64,000 bases of DNA from Chaetoderma sp. LZ-2023a (GCA_034401795.1 CM067366.1:69556514-69620513); one strand, 5' to 3'; positions 1-10,689 are shown, numbered from the stretch's first letter. Made by a program: numbers and translations. Notes: generated by a model not told the origin, from the sequence alone.

Positions 1-54
1 CAGCCTACACGTCACGTAGTAGATTATGACGTCATATGATCGACTGAGAAACTG
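1..54 (+). mobile_element. Pal-A right end, cut by window edge
   Basis: The sequence matches the distal right flank of the Pal-A family: the CACGTCACGTAG stretch followed by ATTATGACGTCATATGAT with an exact TGACGTCA at 27-34. The rest of the copy lies outside the window, and the terminal CTGGAAAGGT is decayed here. Confidence 0.75.
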
Positions 55-450
55 CATTCGTCGGAAAATTTTTGTGAAGCCGGAAAGCTCACGAAGCGTT
101 GTGTATGTATTCGTGTGTATTCGACTGGGCAATCTTCGCGAAACAGTTTTTGTACACTGTGTATATATGGGCCCTGACTTAATAACTGCTGTACGAAAAC
201 TGCCATCCGAATACGCCCAATCCGCTTTCACTTAGAATTACAGTTTTCAGCAATAGCACATAATTCTACCTAAAGTATAGACTTCTTGTTATCATAATTA
301 TCATTTCCACGTTCTTTTGCACGATTATCAAGCATGTGTAAATATTTGAGAACATTTGAAATGAGTACTTCAACGATGCCCATGCGCACTAGCCATTTCC
401 TCTCAGACTCCGTAATATGTACCTCAATTTCAAATGAACCTTGCACGTAG
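55..450. other. No recognisable feature
   Basis: Unique AT-rich sequence. Short open frames of 60-69 codons on both strands show no domain or composition that suggests a protein. Confidence 0.5.
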
Positions 451-530
451 CCTGTTGAATATTTTGAAATTTGTTTTGACTGTACCCTGATGTTGCTGGA
501 GACCGCTTCAGGTTAAATTATTTAAAAAAA
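451..530. mobile_element. Pal relic, left arm of core only
   Basis: CCTGTTGAATATTTTGAAAT followed by a decayed TTTGACTG and TGTTGCTGG matches the left arm of the Pal core palindrome. The right arm is not present, so this is an old truncated copy. Confidence 0.55.
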
Positions 531-1180
531 TTCATCAAAATATTTGTTGCATCGGCGCACAATTCGATGGCCGTCGTCTGTAGCATCGATATGGTTTATC
601 TGGTCAATGCGATAAATGACCATCGACTTCTTGACCGACTGACCACATTTACGTGTTTACGAACATCGGCCACTACGAAGGAGTACCCAGCCATCATCAA
701 AATGATATTTATCACCTTACATTTGTCATTCATTTCAGTCTTTATTGAATGTTTAACGCACGTTTTGATTTCCACCATTGTCAAGTTAATGATTCTGTCT
801 GATGGCGTGATTAATGCTGACAGCTATAACCGGCCAATGATGGATGGCTTCACAGTACGGTGTCCAGTTTGTTTGCAGGTGTGCATGAGTTGCTGGACAA
901 TTGGACGCATTTACCAGGTAACCAAATAAAATTTGAACGTCTCCTTCGCGTTGACTGGGCATCCAGGTCTCTGGTGGATATAGTCTATGTTCACACAGCA
1001 AAGATAGCAATTCATTATACCTGGCATAAATGGGACCTATTTAAATAGGGACGTGATAAATATCAACCAACAACTACTACTAGATTTAATATGAGCGTGT
1101 CATTTGACACTTGACAACAAACATCAAACAACTATAGACATATCGTAAGTTGTCAATACGCATCACTATCCATATAGCAC
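531..1180. other. No recognisable feature
   Basis: A 120-codon frame at 567-929 (+) is hydrophobic but is overlapped by other frames on both strands, has no motif I recognise and lacks exon-intron signals. I regard it as non-coding. Confidence 0.5.
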
Positions 1181-1288
1181 CCCTGATAGCGCAGGTTACT
1201 GGGTTTGTGCTGGGCCAATACCGGACCAAATACGGCCAGACATTGGGCCAGTACCGGCCCCAGAACCTGCATTATCAGGGGCATCATG
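1181..1288. mobile_element. CCCTGATA-type foldback MITE
   Basis: The ends form an inverted repeat: CCCCTGATAGCGCAGGTT on the left, and the complement of AACCTGCATTATCAGGGG on the right. The interior is built of GGGCCAGTACCGG-like blocks. Other copies of the same design lie at 52347-52444 and 56101-56212. The flanking nonamers match at only six of nine positions, so a target-site duplication is uncertain. Confidence 0.65.
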
Positions 1289-1586
1289 CATATTTGTGAC
1301 TTACTAAAGCTAAGATAGGATAAGATAGGTTACTAAAACCTATCTTCTGTCCGAGAAATGAAGAGAAATGTGATATTTTTCACCTTTAATATTTGTCTAA
1401 GCTTTCACTTTCAATCGTTTTCCATACACACAGAAACAACGCTTCCAGAAGCTTTACTCTGTGGATAATGACAAGTTTTGGAAATAGCGCGCTTGTAAAA
1501 CACTCTAAAGCACAATTTTGTTAAGAGCCGAAACCTTCTTGATGGGTAAAGGGATCTATTTCTCGCTGTGTAGTTAAGCTCCTCCA
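1289..1586. other. No recognisable feature
   Basis: Unique sequence apart from a short direct repeat of AAGATAGG at about 1311-1345. No coding signal. Confidence 0.45.
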
Positions 1587-2240
1587 GCTTTGGACACACA
1601 TTTGAATTTGGATGTCTTTGGTGTATATACAATTTTAAGGTAGGCCTACACATTCACACCAAAATGCGTGAAAATAAAATTGTCAAAATTGTATGCTCTT
1701 AGATGCTTAATTTGTTGGCCTAGATGTAATGAAACAAAATAAATCTTAGCATATGGTGATTTCATTCCACACAAATTATTTAAAAAATTTTTATTTCGAA
1801 TTTGAATTAGGGACTCGTGTCTCTAATTTTAATTTAAACGTAATGAAATCATCTAATGTTAAGACTAATTTCGCTTCATTTGATTTAGCCAGCAGTTTAA
1901 GCCTCTAAAAGAGTACAATTTTGAAAACTTTATTTTCAAGCATTCACCTTTGAATGTGCACAGAATAAATATTCTGCTGACTATTTTGAAACTAATTTGA
2001 CGAGGAGCTGTTACACTTCTAGTCAAATTAGTCTTAAAACATTCAACATAATGGTTTTTAATTATATATTCAACAAAGACATACAATTCAAAGTAGCGAG
2101 CCGTTACTGTCGGATCTTTTCCCATTTTCGTGAAGGACCTACGTCATTTGATTGTGAGGTCAGCTAACAAGTGACGTATTTTGACAGAGACGTCAAATAC
2201 TCGAGTGACGGATCGGATCACTTTAGAGAGGGATCTGTAA
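1587..2240. mobile_element. Pal-B-like copy, interrupted by a TTAA foldback element
   Basis: The core palindrome is at about 1970-2052. Unusually, both flanks resemble the same Pal-B side: 1605-1634 is the reverse complement of a motif that recurs at 2066-2095 (AAAGACATACAATTC-like). The copy may therefore be a nearly complete inverted repeat rather than the usual asymmetric element. The right flank runs through TGACGTATTTTGAC-like sequence to about 2240. A second element fills 1635-1960. Confidence 0.6.
1635..1960. mobile_element. TTAA foldback MITE, copy 1
   Basis: Two ~130-bp imperfect inverted arms surround a short AT-rich centre; ATGAAATCATC-like and CATTCACACC/GGTGTGAATG-like segments pair across the element. 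TTAA lies at the left edge (1635-1638) and the right edge is decayed. The sequence is clearly related to 27871-28207. It interrupts a Pal-B copy, so it is the younger insertion. Confidence 0.7.
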
Positions 2241-2370
2241 GATATGTAGTCCTAGTTTTATAACGAGTAGCATTCACTCTTGCTATTTCCATCATATGAA
2301 ACCGAAAGCGTAAAACGGTATTACAAAAATAATATATTCATATTAGTGCACATATTGTATAGGAAGGCAC

Positions 2371-2592
2371 TATCCATTTAATGGCGAAATTCGGTCACTA
2401 AAAATATTTGCTTTTTGAATGTTGTTGCAGGCGAAGAGAAAACTATTTTTGGAAACTTACCACTGGAATGATTATCGAGCCAGTCATTCCAGGGGTAAGT
2501 TTTCAAAGATAGTCTTCTCCTAGCCTGCAAATGGATATCCCTGAATATCACTGCAGAGGTCGATCTTTACCGGATTCGCCATGAAAACGTCA
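2371..2592. mobile_element. HP hairpin MITE, worn copy
   Basis: The hairpin core pairs ACTTACCACTGGAATGA with TCATTCCAGGGGTAAGT. The flanks CATTTAATGGCGAAATTCGGTC and GGTCGATC..CGCCATGAAAACG match the ends of better copies at 11930-12177 and 26999-27231. Terminal TTAA is not preserved. Confidence 0.7.
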
Positions 2593-3184
2593 ATCCCAGA
2601 AATCTCAGTACCTCAATTTAAAGCAAGTATATGTGCAATCTATTGCAGAAAAGGCGAACCATTCTTAAGAAATGCTGAAATAATAAACATTGGGAAAGTC
2701 GACATATGCAGGCCCTCAACGGAATATATTAAGTACAATGCCATGAACACGTGAAATTGGAAAGATATTATAATACTCCAATACGCTTGGAGTACGAAAT
2801 GTTAAGTGGAAGATGGGTGTAATATATTAAATAAATGGCATTCTATTTCTTTGACAAATATAGGCTAACTATTTGTTATGAAGAAAATGCCAATATAAGG
2901 TCCCCGTGAAAGAGAGAAAATTAGAAAATTACCAAAACAAAATCACTGATGCCATTGCTTTGTTAACGGTATCACGTCTAATGCGCGTGCGATCCTTCGC
3001 TTGCTGAGAATGCTGCTGCTGGAAGATGTCTAAGAGGATGTCTAAGACAATAACAATGTTCAATCTTCAGGTACTGTTTAACTTTTCCGGATTAGACATA
3101 TTCATGATCAATCTATCCACTTGGGCTCAAAAGCACTAATATACATGGGGAGGGGTGCATATATAAGGGAGATGGGGGTGGGGG
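2593..3184. other. No recognisable feature
   Basis: Unique sequence with no repeat family or coding signal that I can recognise. Confidence 0.45.
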
Positions 3185-3215
<31 letters not shown>

Positions 3216-3368
3216 GGAGGGAGGGATGGCGTGCGCGGGCGGGCGTGCGGGCGGGGCGGGAGGGGGGAGGGAGGGAGGGAGAGAGAGAAAGGGAGGGGGA
3301 GGGGTTGGAGAGAGAGAGAGAGAGGTGGGGGTGGAGGTGGGGTGGGTGTGGGGTGTGTGGGGGGTGTT
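3185..3368. repeat. GA/GGGA purine-rich simple repeat
   Basis: Runs of GA alternate with GGGA, GGGCGGGC and GGTGGG blocks. The open frame across it is a by-product of the repeat. The tract abuts the truncated left arm of a Pal core. Confidence 0.9.
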
Positions 3369-3612
3369 ACTTTAAGACTAATTTAACTAGGAGCTATTGA
3401 TGCCTAATGGTAACAACAGATTCTAATCAAATTAGTTTCAAAACATTCAACAAAAAAAGTTTATGAAATTGGAATTTCATCAAAGGCACACATTTCCTTA
3501 GCTTTCGTTAACAACTTTTCGAATTTCATGACAGAGCTACGTAGTAGCGTAGGATACGTCATTTTGACTGTGACGTCATCTGACATATGATACGTTGCTC
3601 ATTCATACCTAT
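3369..3612 (+). mobile_element. Pal-B copy, left part lost
   Basis: The core starts abruptly as ACTAATTTAACTAGGAGCT and continues to CAAATTAGTTTCAAAACATT. The right flank follows, with ACTGTGACGTCATCTGACAT and an exact TGACGTCA at 3571-3578. The GCTAAGCTCC side is replaced by the purine repeat upstream. Confidence 0.75.
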
Positions 3613-3904
3613 ATATGGCCCACATAAGTCACCATATGTAGAAGTAATAACTTTCATAACTGTCAGTCTACTTACCTTGTATTGGACGAAGGTCTTAGTA
3701 GCTTTTCTATTAACAAAGAGACAGACATTGTCCCGTGAGCATCTAGAGCGCTGTCTTTTACATTCTATGTGAGATTGCTCTATCCGAGAGCATCACATAT
3801 CCGTCCTTTGTTAGAGTTCATCGGTTTATTTTGCTAACAAGCGGTGCCCAATTAGCGCCATTCTATGCCACCTGTGCTCCCTCCCTTACCCAGACTGGCG
3901 AAAC
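3613..3904. other. Unique sequence ending in an 8-bp target duplication
   Basis: No gene is visible. The last eight bases, GGCGAAAC at 3897-3904, recur exactly at 7077-7084 and flank the composite element between them. Confidence 0.6.
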
Positions 3905-3950
3905 CATAGACATAGTATATATTGGCTAGACCACTCATGCGCTTGGCTTA

Positions 3951-4257
3951 TGCATGGGATCGTATGGAGAGGGGACACGTAACAGCAATGGAGATGCACT
4001 GGTGGCATACCTTAGTTCCAATGGCCTATTTGCCCCAAAAACGGCTTTTAATCACCCATGCCGTCACCGGACAACATGGACCGGACACATTGCTGATCGC
4101 AAAGCCCCAAAAGGTTCTACGGCTACAACAGCTGTCTTCAATCAGATAGACTTCATACTACGCAAGACAGAGGAAAAAAACCCTACTTCGGAATTCTCGT
4201 TCATATGGAGGTACAAACCTCAATTCTGACCATAAGCCAGTCATTACACACCTTCAG
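3951..4257 (+). pseudogene. LINE endonuclease C-terminal part
   Basis: The frame beginning near 3954 reads GTRNSNGDALV, then NGLFA, TAFNHPCRHRTTWTG and NQIDFIL, a pattern typical of the second half of the exonuclease-endonuclease-phosphatase fold in LINEs. After a frameshift near 4190-4215 the reading continues as RSYGGTNLNSDHKPVITHL. The SDH triad at 4226-4234 contains the catalytic Asp-His pair of this family. The N-terminal catalytic residues are absent because the copy is truncated. Confidence 0.8.
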
Positions 4258-4803
4258 ATGAACGATCTCTACCTGATGTATACACGCCATACCAGGCAAG
4301 ATGGTAGACTCACCTACAACCTACCCAAGCTCATCAGCGACACTGACACTCAAATGTCATACAGAAAGGCCCTCGGGGAGCAGATAGCTGACATCGACGT
4401 CAGATCCGATCTGAACGAAGCCCTAACCAAGCTACTGAAATCTATGGAATCATCAGCTACCAGCACCATATGTGCTCTTAAAAACAACCGAACTAGGTAT
4501 ACTGACAACTCTCTAGTAGTAAAACTGTCAGCAGAGCAGAAAGCGTTATGGCTGCGCATCTATCAAAGTGGCCAAATTAAAGACCGCACCAAACTACGCC
4601 GGGAGCGCAATGACATTCTGCACCACATTAGTAAATGCTTAAAAGATCTTGCTATTCAACAAGCAGATTCCCTAGCAGATGAAATCACTGCCACGGATGA
4701 CTGTCACAAAATGTTTCGGGCAGCCCGGGCCCTGAGAGTTACTGGCTACACAGCACCACTCACTGTACACAACTCTGAAAGACACTTTATCGGGACTGAC
4801 TAG
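4258..4803 (+). pseudogene. LINE linker between endonuclease and reverse transcriptase
   Basis: This 181-codon open stretch continues the endonuclease reading frame after SDHKPV and carries a charged, helical region (for example LRRERNDILHHISKCLK). Such linkers are typical between the endonuclease and reverse transcriptase domains. It ends at an in-frame TAG (4801-4803), after which the same frame continues to be protein-like until about 4905, so the stop is a disabling mutation. Confidence 0.7.
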
Positions 4804-4855
4804 GGCAAAGCCGAGGCGATTCGAGAATGGTTCAAGGAACAGTTCACTGACTACG

Positions 4856-5690
4856 ATGATGAGCCCTTGCACCCGTTCTCAGGAGACCCCATCACTAACA
4901 CCAATTAACACAGCAGAAGTTGAGAAGGCACTTAAAGCCCTGAAAAATGGATGTGCATCTGGACCTGATGGCATGAGCAATGAACTATTCAAATATGCAA
5001 GTGACATTATGCACCACCTTCCCATCGACGCTGTAGGCCAAGGCACCCTTATCGCACTACCCAAGCCCAAGAAGCCACATGCCCCCACCCCAGCCAATCT
5101 GCAGCCCATTGTGCTCCTAAACCGCATACGGAACATCCTATCCAATGTTACTCTATGCCGCATCTGAGACAAGATCGATGACTTCACTGGATCATGTCAA
5201 AGTGGCTTCAAACGTGGACGCAGCTGCGCAAACAGTGTATGGGCTCAATGCATGCTTGTGTCGGTAGTCATTTCCAAACACTGGGATTTCCACAAAATGG
5301 GCATTGACATGTCACGAGACTTCGACACATTTAAACGTTCGAAGATCCTAGATGTACTACGCCAGGCCAGTTGCAATGAATATGAACTATGACTAGTGAG
5401 ACTCCAAGCTGAGAGTACGAGTCAAGTCAGTGAAGTCTGTAGAGTTTGAGACATCAATCGACTCCCCACAGTGAGATGGTCTATCTCCGGTTCTTTTCAC
5501 CTGTTACCTTGCTGCTGCATTGACATCCGTACGGGAAATTCCACAAGACCACCTCACCCACCCCACCCCCTCCCAGTGTCAATACTGGGTATGCCACTAA
5601 AGATGGAATATGCCGATGATGTGGACTTCATAGATGAGGAAAAGAAACCCCTGACGAACTTCTCCCAATATCTGCAAGCAAACTAAAAAT
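4856..5690 (+). pseudogene. LINE reverse transcriptase, frameshifted
   Basis: The frame from 4856 gives ALKNGCASGPDGMSNELFKY and then ANLQPIVLLNRIRNILS, matching the first conserved blocks of LINE reverse transcriptase. After a stop near 5167 the sequence reads QSGFKRGRSC and then KMGIDMSRDFDTF, the block holding the first catalytic Asp. A further shift leads to LGMPLKMEYADDVDFIDEE; the YADD codons are at 5609-5620. The order is correct but no continuous frame remains, and the segment between 5400 and 5580 looks shortened. Confidence 0.82.
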
Positions 5691-6415
5691 TGAGAATCTC
5701 TTTAAGAATGAATCCAAAACAGAGTTCACCCACATATACCTATCGACAAAGCATGAAACTAAGGAAAATGACGACCCACTTCGTGGCGGCGAACCATGGA
5801 GGAAAAGTAAAGTCCTAGGCTCACTGCTTTGCAGTACTGCTGACATTGCTGCACGCTGCGTCATGGAGAACGTGGCTTTCCAGTCCTTCTGGAAGCTATG
5901 GATTCATAGATCAAAGATGCCCTTGATTAAAAGGCTACGTTTATACAATGCAACCTGTGTATCCTTGATGCTGTATAACTGTAACAGCTGGGCGGCTCCA
6001 AAGGCAGCTCTAGACAAACTCGATGCCTGCCACCACAAACACCTATGCACCATCGCTGGACACTGATGGACAGACAGCATAATTTCCATTGATGCACTAT
6101 ACAAGATGTGTAATACGTCTCTGCTGTCTGTAAAAGTCGCCCAGCAAAGATGCTCCATATTTAGTCATGTGCTAAGGATGCTAGAAGAGACACCAGCATA
6201 GCGAGCCTTGGAATTCCCCCTACTCGGAGCCAGCAAATACAAAGCCAGGAGAAGACGTCATTGCATAAATCTGGTTAGCGTGCTACGAGGTGACCTCAGG
6301 AAAGCAAAACTCGGTACACTCAAGTCAAGAATGGACCTAAGGAAGCTAAGAATTACGGCTGAGGCCGAGACACAATGGGCAAAAATGAAGAAGGACCAAT
6401 TGCAGCTGTAGGATG
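5691..6415 (+). pseudogene. LINE C-terminal region
   Basis: Pieces continue past the polymerase: FTHIYLSTKHETKENDDPL, a conserved WRKSKVLGSLL block, SLMLYNCNSWA and LDKLDACHHKHLCTIAGH before a TGA at about 6064. Further on, KVAQQRCSIFSHVLRM and RALEF are followed by an Arg/Lys-rich tail (6208-6411). A related segment occurs at 21030-21315. Stops at 6064 and about 6199 confirm that it is inactive. Confidence 0.78.
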
Positions 6416-6464
6416 TTTCTACTACTACAGCCGCAGAATACAGTAATCATACATGCTCATGCGC

Positions 6465-7076
6465 ATTCCCTCGCTATGGAGCTGGTTGTCCTGACCGCCA
6501 ATGACTTGAGATCAGTAAATCAGTGCCTCTGACCGGATATTTTCAGATTTTGACACGTCGACAAAGCTGTCAGCAACAGCTGTTTAGCTGATGTTTCATT
6601 TCATGTTTCATCTCATCGTGGCAACTTGTCAAGAACTACCATTCAATTGTGACGTTTATCAGTACTTTTCTCATTCTTCTGGCTACTTACCCGGTCCAAA
6701 TACCATGGTCCATAAAACGCCATAATAATTCCGCCTCTTTAATGGGGTTTTTGTAATCAGAAGAGAGACCGAACAAAAATGATTCTGACGTTCGTTGAGG
6801 ATAGATATATAGTCTATATGTATCCGCCATGTAAGAAGCAGACACTCAGTCATGACCTGAATCTATATATTTTACCGCAAATAAAATTTGGTTGGAAGTA
6901 TTAATCTGACAATTTATTCGACTAGGAATTGGAATTTGCAACAAAAATACGATTCTGATAGTATAATTAATATGCTATTCTCATATATAAACGAGATCGG
7001 CGAGAAAATACTGAACTCTGAAATGCCGCTTTTGAGAGGGCCATGCGTAGTCTAACCAATATATACCATGTCTATG
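6465..7076. other. Interior of the hAT-like element, non-coding
   Basis: This is the body of the element right of the LINE insertion, ending in the right terminal repeat at 7041-7076. No transposase-like frame is visible. Confidence 0.6.
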
Positions 7077-7084
7077 GGCGAAAC

Positions 7085-7231
7085 TATTGACATTATATAG
7101 AAATCGATAGATAACGCGAGAAAACAAACTTTTTCGGATTGCAGTTTTACGTTGCTAACTTGTTATTCATCTACCAAAATACGAGAATACAAAACCATTT
7201 GCCAAATTACCCTGCGTATTTGTATTGCACC
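7085..7231. other. No recognisable feature
   Basis: Unique AT-rich sequence. Confidence 0.4.
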
Positions 7232-7322
7232 TAGGCCGTGTTCTCACCAGAGTGTTAATCAGGAATAACGCCATATACTTCAGTATGGCGCTATTCCTGA
7301 TTAAGTCCCTTAGCGAGAAGAC
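7232..7322. repeat. Hairpin with ~40-bp arms
   Basis: TTAATCAGGAATA and CGCCATA pair with TATGGCG and TATTCCTGATTAA around a short loop, and outer segments GTTCTC/GAGAAG extend the stem. It resembles a small MITE, but no second copy was found in the window. Confidence 0.6.
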
Positions 7323-8100
7323 GGATTTAGACTCATGCCAAGCCCAAGGAATGACATTGGCAAATTAAAATATTCAAGTCCCCGCCTTTATTATTAATGA
7401 TATAGGCTACCGATTATTTACCGTGTATCATTTGTTGTGCTATAACGCTTCCAAGTGCTGGACAGTTTAAACAGCATTTCTTACACCGTGTTAAAAATTA
7501 TGTTTCTGTTTTTGTACTGAATATATATGATGCAATCTGCCAATATAACGGCTCTAAGTGTCTGCGCTCCAAAATGGTCGCCAGAACATTAGGTGAAGGT
7601 TTTCCTACTTGCCATTTCTTGAACAACTGTATGCACACTTCTTCCTCGTAAAGTCAAAACAGATTATATACGCTTAGACTATTATAGAGTGCCTTCCAAA
7701 ATGCACTGCAAAATACGGATCCAGATATTTAACCAATGTGAACAGTGCTGTGAAGAAAACACACATCAGATTTATACGCATCCAGATGGACTACAGAATA
7801 AGATGAAGGTTTCTGGAGGACTGATTGGCCTGGCATGGCATGAAAAACAACAAACGTTGACACGTATCTTTCATGTAGACCCTTGTAAACATCAGAAGAC
7901 ATGGGTAAAGTTCGACTGCTAACCATAGTTAGTTATAGCTAACTAGATTCCCAGCTGAACTTGAAACAAAACTCTACTGTATTCTGCACATATAGCTCGA
8001 ATAACCCTGATTCAAGTGAATCAAATAGTAAATGTAATGTCAAAAAAATTCGCTGTTAAATTGCTTACTAAACATGTGGTTACAATGCAACCATGAAGAT
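7323..8100. other. No recognisable feature
   Basis: Unique sequence. A 77-codon frame at 7689-7922 (+) has several Cys residues but matches nothing I recognise and overlaps an equally long antisense frame. Confidence 0.4.
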
Positions 8101-8109
8101 CGGCTTTGC

Positions 8110-8440
8110 GACTTCGTCATGAACTAGGAAGCTCACGTGATTGTGCCATCGTCTCTCATAATAAGGAAGCATGTGCCCAAATCTGGGCCCTATAAGCTTA
8201 ACCCAACACGCGATATAAACTGCCAAGTTGAACTAAACACAAAATGTCAATGCTAAAAAAACTCTAAGATTTTCCAAGGCCCCAGTAACCTTGACATTTG
8301 ACCTTTTGACTCCAAAGTGGCATGTGTCATTGCCTCTCAGTATAAAGACGCATGCGCCTATGTTTGAATTCAGTATGAATAAGCAATCATGAGATATAAG
8401 CGGCGAAACTGAGCTAATTACGTTTAAGCGTTTAAGACGG
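8110..8440. repeat. Diverged ~183-bp tandem repeat, under two monomers
   Basis: The block around 8143-8240 (TGCCATCGTCTCTCATAATA, GCATGTGCCCA, GATATAAACTGCCAA) recurs 183 bp later at about 8326-8420 (TGCCTCTCAGTATAA, GCATGCGCCTA, GATATAAGCGGCGAA). It resembles a tandem satellite containing TTTGACCTTTTGACTCCAAA that I have seen in marine invertebrates. Confidence 0.6.
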
Positions 8441-8475
8441 ACTAAATCGAGTCATTCGTGACGTCATCTCACATG
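8425..8475 (+). mobile_element. Pal-A fragment
   Basis: AAGCGTTTAAGACGGACTAA followed by ATCGAGTCATTCGTGACGTCA is an internal part of the Pal-A right flank, with TGACGTCA at 8459-8466. No core is attached, and the fragment abuts the satellite block. Confidence 0.7.
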
Positions 8476-9540
8476 TCAAAACTCCATTGAATGACGACGA
8501 CGCTGCCACCGTCGCCATCATCATCGCCGTCGCTGCAGTCGGAGGATGACTTGGAGTGTATCACAATAGCTCATTGATGCTGCACGCATATTGACAATGC
8601 AAAGGGAGATAAATGCGATGATTTTTGGCACGCATTGTATATTGCATACAATATAGACCTACTGTCACATAGGTCTGTCTCCAAATACAATATGTGTTTG
8701 TCCTGCCATTGTATCATCTGGGACGGTGAGAAACGTGAGACACATTTTATCATTTAAAAGGCCACAAGTTGATGCGACTGGATCCATGATGTGAAACTCG
8801 GTGTGATTGTTTCCCTGATATCTTTCACACTTTCTCAGATTTACAGGCATATGGCAAACACGATTCTAACGATCTGATGATGATAAGATTAACTGCTGGA
8901 ATATAATACTCACACTAAACTGGGGTCAATACACCATTGTTCTGAAATTTCGAAATGCACGACGTACATGTTTGCCATATGTATTCCCCAGTAAGAGGAA
9001 CCACCGACATCGGTCGTAATCTTTTCAAGAATTCAAGTTGCCACCCAGGTATCTGATCTGCAGCACCATATATCCCACACATATTGCCAGACATATGACA
9101 TCATGCAAAAATAATAATGACAATAAAGACGTTTCCAATTATTATGTTATATATCTGAGATTTCGAATGCCATCTTGTCTTTCTTGAATTTCTTCCTCAC
9201 CGTCGTGTCTACGCTGTCAAGTCTGCCATGTTGCTTTATTTCGGCAAGATATGGCCCCACATATATAGACTCGCGTGCCGATAAGTTATTCATAATGAGT
9301 TCAATACTATTATATATGCTCTGAATCTAATGTCTTGCTCGGAGAATATACGTAATTTAAAGCGACGTGTATCAACCGTATGTTACCAAATGTGATCATA
9401 GGATGGTGGGTACTTTTTACGGTACATGAGTCGTAAATTCACAGAAGGTATAGGCAGATGTGGTATGGTAAGATGAATATGAAGAGAAACGTTTTGATCC
9501 GTAACCCCTAAAGCTGTGATGTCAAAATTTTTAATTTTAA
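8476..9540. other. No recognisable feature
   Basis: A short GAC/GCC-rich cluster lies at 8491-8545. The rest is unique AT-rich DNA with only short overlapping frames. Confidence 0.4.
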
Positions 9541-9639
9541 AATTAAGTTAAAGTTTAACTGGTGTTCATTTTTCAACAAAGACAGCAGATTCTGGTGTCT
9601 TTGTTGAAAAATGAACACCAGTTAAACTTTAGCTTAATT
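9541..9639. repeat. 44-bp-arm hairpin
   Basis: 9541-9584 and 9596-9639 are inverted copies with only one or two mismatches, separated by 11 bp. The arms contain AACTGGTGTTCATTTTTCAA. The near identity suggests a recent or conserved foldback. No other copy is visible here. Confidence 0.85.
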
Positions 9640-10689
9640 TGAAAATCTATGAAAAATTAACACCAATTTCTTTACTATTGTCATTGGTAAAAGATAGAAT
9701 ATTGACATCAGAGTGGTAAGAGTTAAAATGGCGATTGCTATTTTCTTCAACGTTTCTCAATAAATGGGCGTGTGCGTTTACCTCTGTGTATGCCCACAGT
9801 ATGGGTGGATGTGTTTCATTTATGTGCCCTAAATTCACGTCTTGGTGTTTGCTGATGCTAAGGGCAGAAGTTTATCTGGACCTTCCCCCATTCTAACACC
9901 ACCTTGACGTATATTTTGTTCTAATAATCTCAAACCGGCCTGAATGTCTCGTTTCGTTGGGTGGGCATAGCTGCTATCTAGATGAAAGGTTTGAAGTTGC
10001 AAGGTATTTATTTTGATAACAAAGCGGTGGCGAGGGAAACGTGCGTGTCTGAATGATACACCTGCCGTGCAACGTGCTGGTCAGTCTGGATGGACAGTCA
10101 CTGGACACCACACATGCAGCTGAACAATGTAAAGGATAATTAAATTAAAGTCAACCTGTATAAAACGGCCACCTTAGAAAGCACCAGCAGCGATTAACAA
10201 AAGCCATGCATATAGTTACTAAATACAAATTAATTTATGTATGAACAGATTTTGGGTCCACGCGATAGTGGCTCTATAAGACTGGTGTACAACCACCTGT
10301 ATAAAGAAACACCATCGCCTGAACCTACAAGAGAGGTGGTCGTTTAACTACACAATTCCAAAGTTGTATGAATACATGCGACGCTTGACAATTTGATGAG
10401 GCCTCTGGCAGGGAGAACGTGGGATTGTTTGGAGAGAATTCTTATTCTGTGTTTAAACTCCTGACATTGTAATGTACCTGATTACACGATGTGCATTGTC
10501 GTAACACGTTTACGGCTGAATTACCAATTGACAATATTCAGTACACTGGTGACTTGTGTACACTTTGAATATGGCGGTACTGGAAGCTGGTGACTTCTAA
10601 AATAGCACCGATGCTAACAGCTTTCAGTAACTGTATACGTTTTACATCTACATTCGTGTACCCCGGTGTTCTGGAACCATCTAGTACAG
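9640..10689. other. Mostly unique; possible old MITE at 10140-10350
   Basis: Between 10145 and 10345 the motifs CCTGTATAAA..GGCCACC and GGTGTACAACCACCTGTATAAA face each other, reminiscent of CACCTGTCTT hairpins at 13155-13290 and 49728-49800. Beyond that nothing was recognised. Confidence 0.35.

Larger units (their letters stand above)
3943..6455 (+). mobile_element. 5'-truncated, degenerate LINE (non-LTR retrotransposon)
   Basis: Translated pieces in shifting frames follow the order of a LINE second open reading frame: the end of an apurinic-type endonuclease, a linker, reverse transcriptase with YADD, and the C-terminal region. The insertion is bounded by a 9-bp direct repeat, CTCATGCGC, at 3934-3942 and 6456-6464. 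It starts inside the endonuclease region, as expected from incomplete target-primed reverse transcription. At least three frameshifts and several stops make it a fossil. I recognise the general protein type from many marine invertebrate genomes but cannot assign a clade without a phylogeny. Confidence 0.85.
3905..7076. mobile_element. hAT-like terminal-inverted-repeat element, host of a nested LINE
   Basis: The ends are inverted copies of CATAGACATRGTATATATTG; 27 of the first 30 bases match between 3905 and the complement of 7076. Both ends are flanked by GGCGAAAC, an exact 8-bp direct repeat expected of hAT-type transposition. Removing the LINE at 3943-6455 and one copy of its target duplication leaves about 650 bp with no transposase frame, so the element is non-autonomous. 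Superfamily assignment rests on the 8-bp duplication and the CA start only; other 8-bp duplicators cannot be excluded. Confidence 0.75.

Noticed and set aside
567-929. 120-codon frame
   Set aside because: No recognisable domain; long overlapping frames on the other strand; no promoter or splice support.
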